NCBI GenBank assembly: GCA_964462535.1 | Contig: CAYWXV010000113.1 | Span: forward strand, 1 to 5,912 | Origin: CAYWXV01 sp964462535 | GTDB lineage: Bacteria; Bacteroidota; Ignavibacteria; OLB7 | Direction of reading: 5' to 3' | Length of the DNA: 5,912 nucleotides | Shown: positions 5,899 to 5,912 of the stretch, piece after piece | How the letters are laid out: each line of letters opens with the position of its first letter | Numbering within the stretch: the first letter of the stretch is position 1 | Position numbers and translations under genes: made by a program | The notes under the pieces: model-generated | Database searches by the model: none | Seen by the model: only the letters and a program-made list of their open reading frames with translations | What the model was told of the DNA's origin: nothing

Positions 5899-5912
5899 CT
5901 TCGACAGGCTCA
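5899..5912. repeat. start of a possible dispersed CTTCGACAGGCTCA repeat, cut by the window end
   Basis: The final 14 bases, CTTCGACAGGCTCA, match the core of an intergenic sequence (CTTCGACAGGCTCAGG and its complement) that I recall recurring in many unrelated bacterial genomes. Only this one partial copy is present here. Its position just past the sigma factor stop, and exactly at the window edge, fits a contig broken at a multi-copy repeat. Confidence 0.35.

Overview
The window carries four complete or nearly complete genes plus the 3' end of a fifth. The genes are ordinary: a Lon-family protease, a glycyl-tRNA synthetase, an ECF-type sigma factor, a DUF952 protein and a truncated galactose-oxidase-like protein. 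I see no CRISPR array, transposase, prophage gene, tRNA or rRNA, and no new multi-gene system. What deserves a second look lies mostly between the genes: two arrays of 7-bp repeats, a paired CACGTG site inside an inverted repeat, an over-represented CGATCG hexamer and a probable frameshift.

Organism (inference): a moderately high-GC bacterium. The single-chain (alpha2) glycyl-tRNA synthetase has a PVSGTxxWTEVRxFNLMF-like stretch that resembles Bacteroidota/Chlorobiota enzymes. The sigma factor looks like RpoE-type proteins of the same groups, and most genes lack a clear Shine-Dalgarno sequence, as is common there. A deep-branching FCB-group lineage (Chlorobiota, Ignavibacteria or Kapabacteria-like) is my best guess, not a firm call.

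Layout: 1-303 (+) encodes the C-terminal E-set domain of a galactose-oxidase-like protein, probably broken by a frameshift near its end. It converges on a DUF952 gene (321-668, -). A 131-bp gap with hairpins separates DUF952 from the Lon-like protease (800-3289, -). A 321-bp divergent intergenic region (3290-3610) separates the protease from glyQS (3611-5047, +). After a heptamer array and a 207-bp spacer comes the sigma factor (5255-5881, +). The window ends 31 bases later in what looks like the start of a dispersed repeat.

The genes do not form an obvious pathway. Protein quality control (Lon-like), translation (GlyRS) and transcriptional control (sigma factor) are neighbouring housekeeping functions. 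No anti-sigma gene is visible, because the window stops just after the sigma factor.
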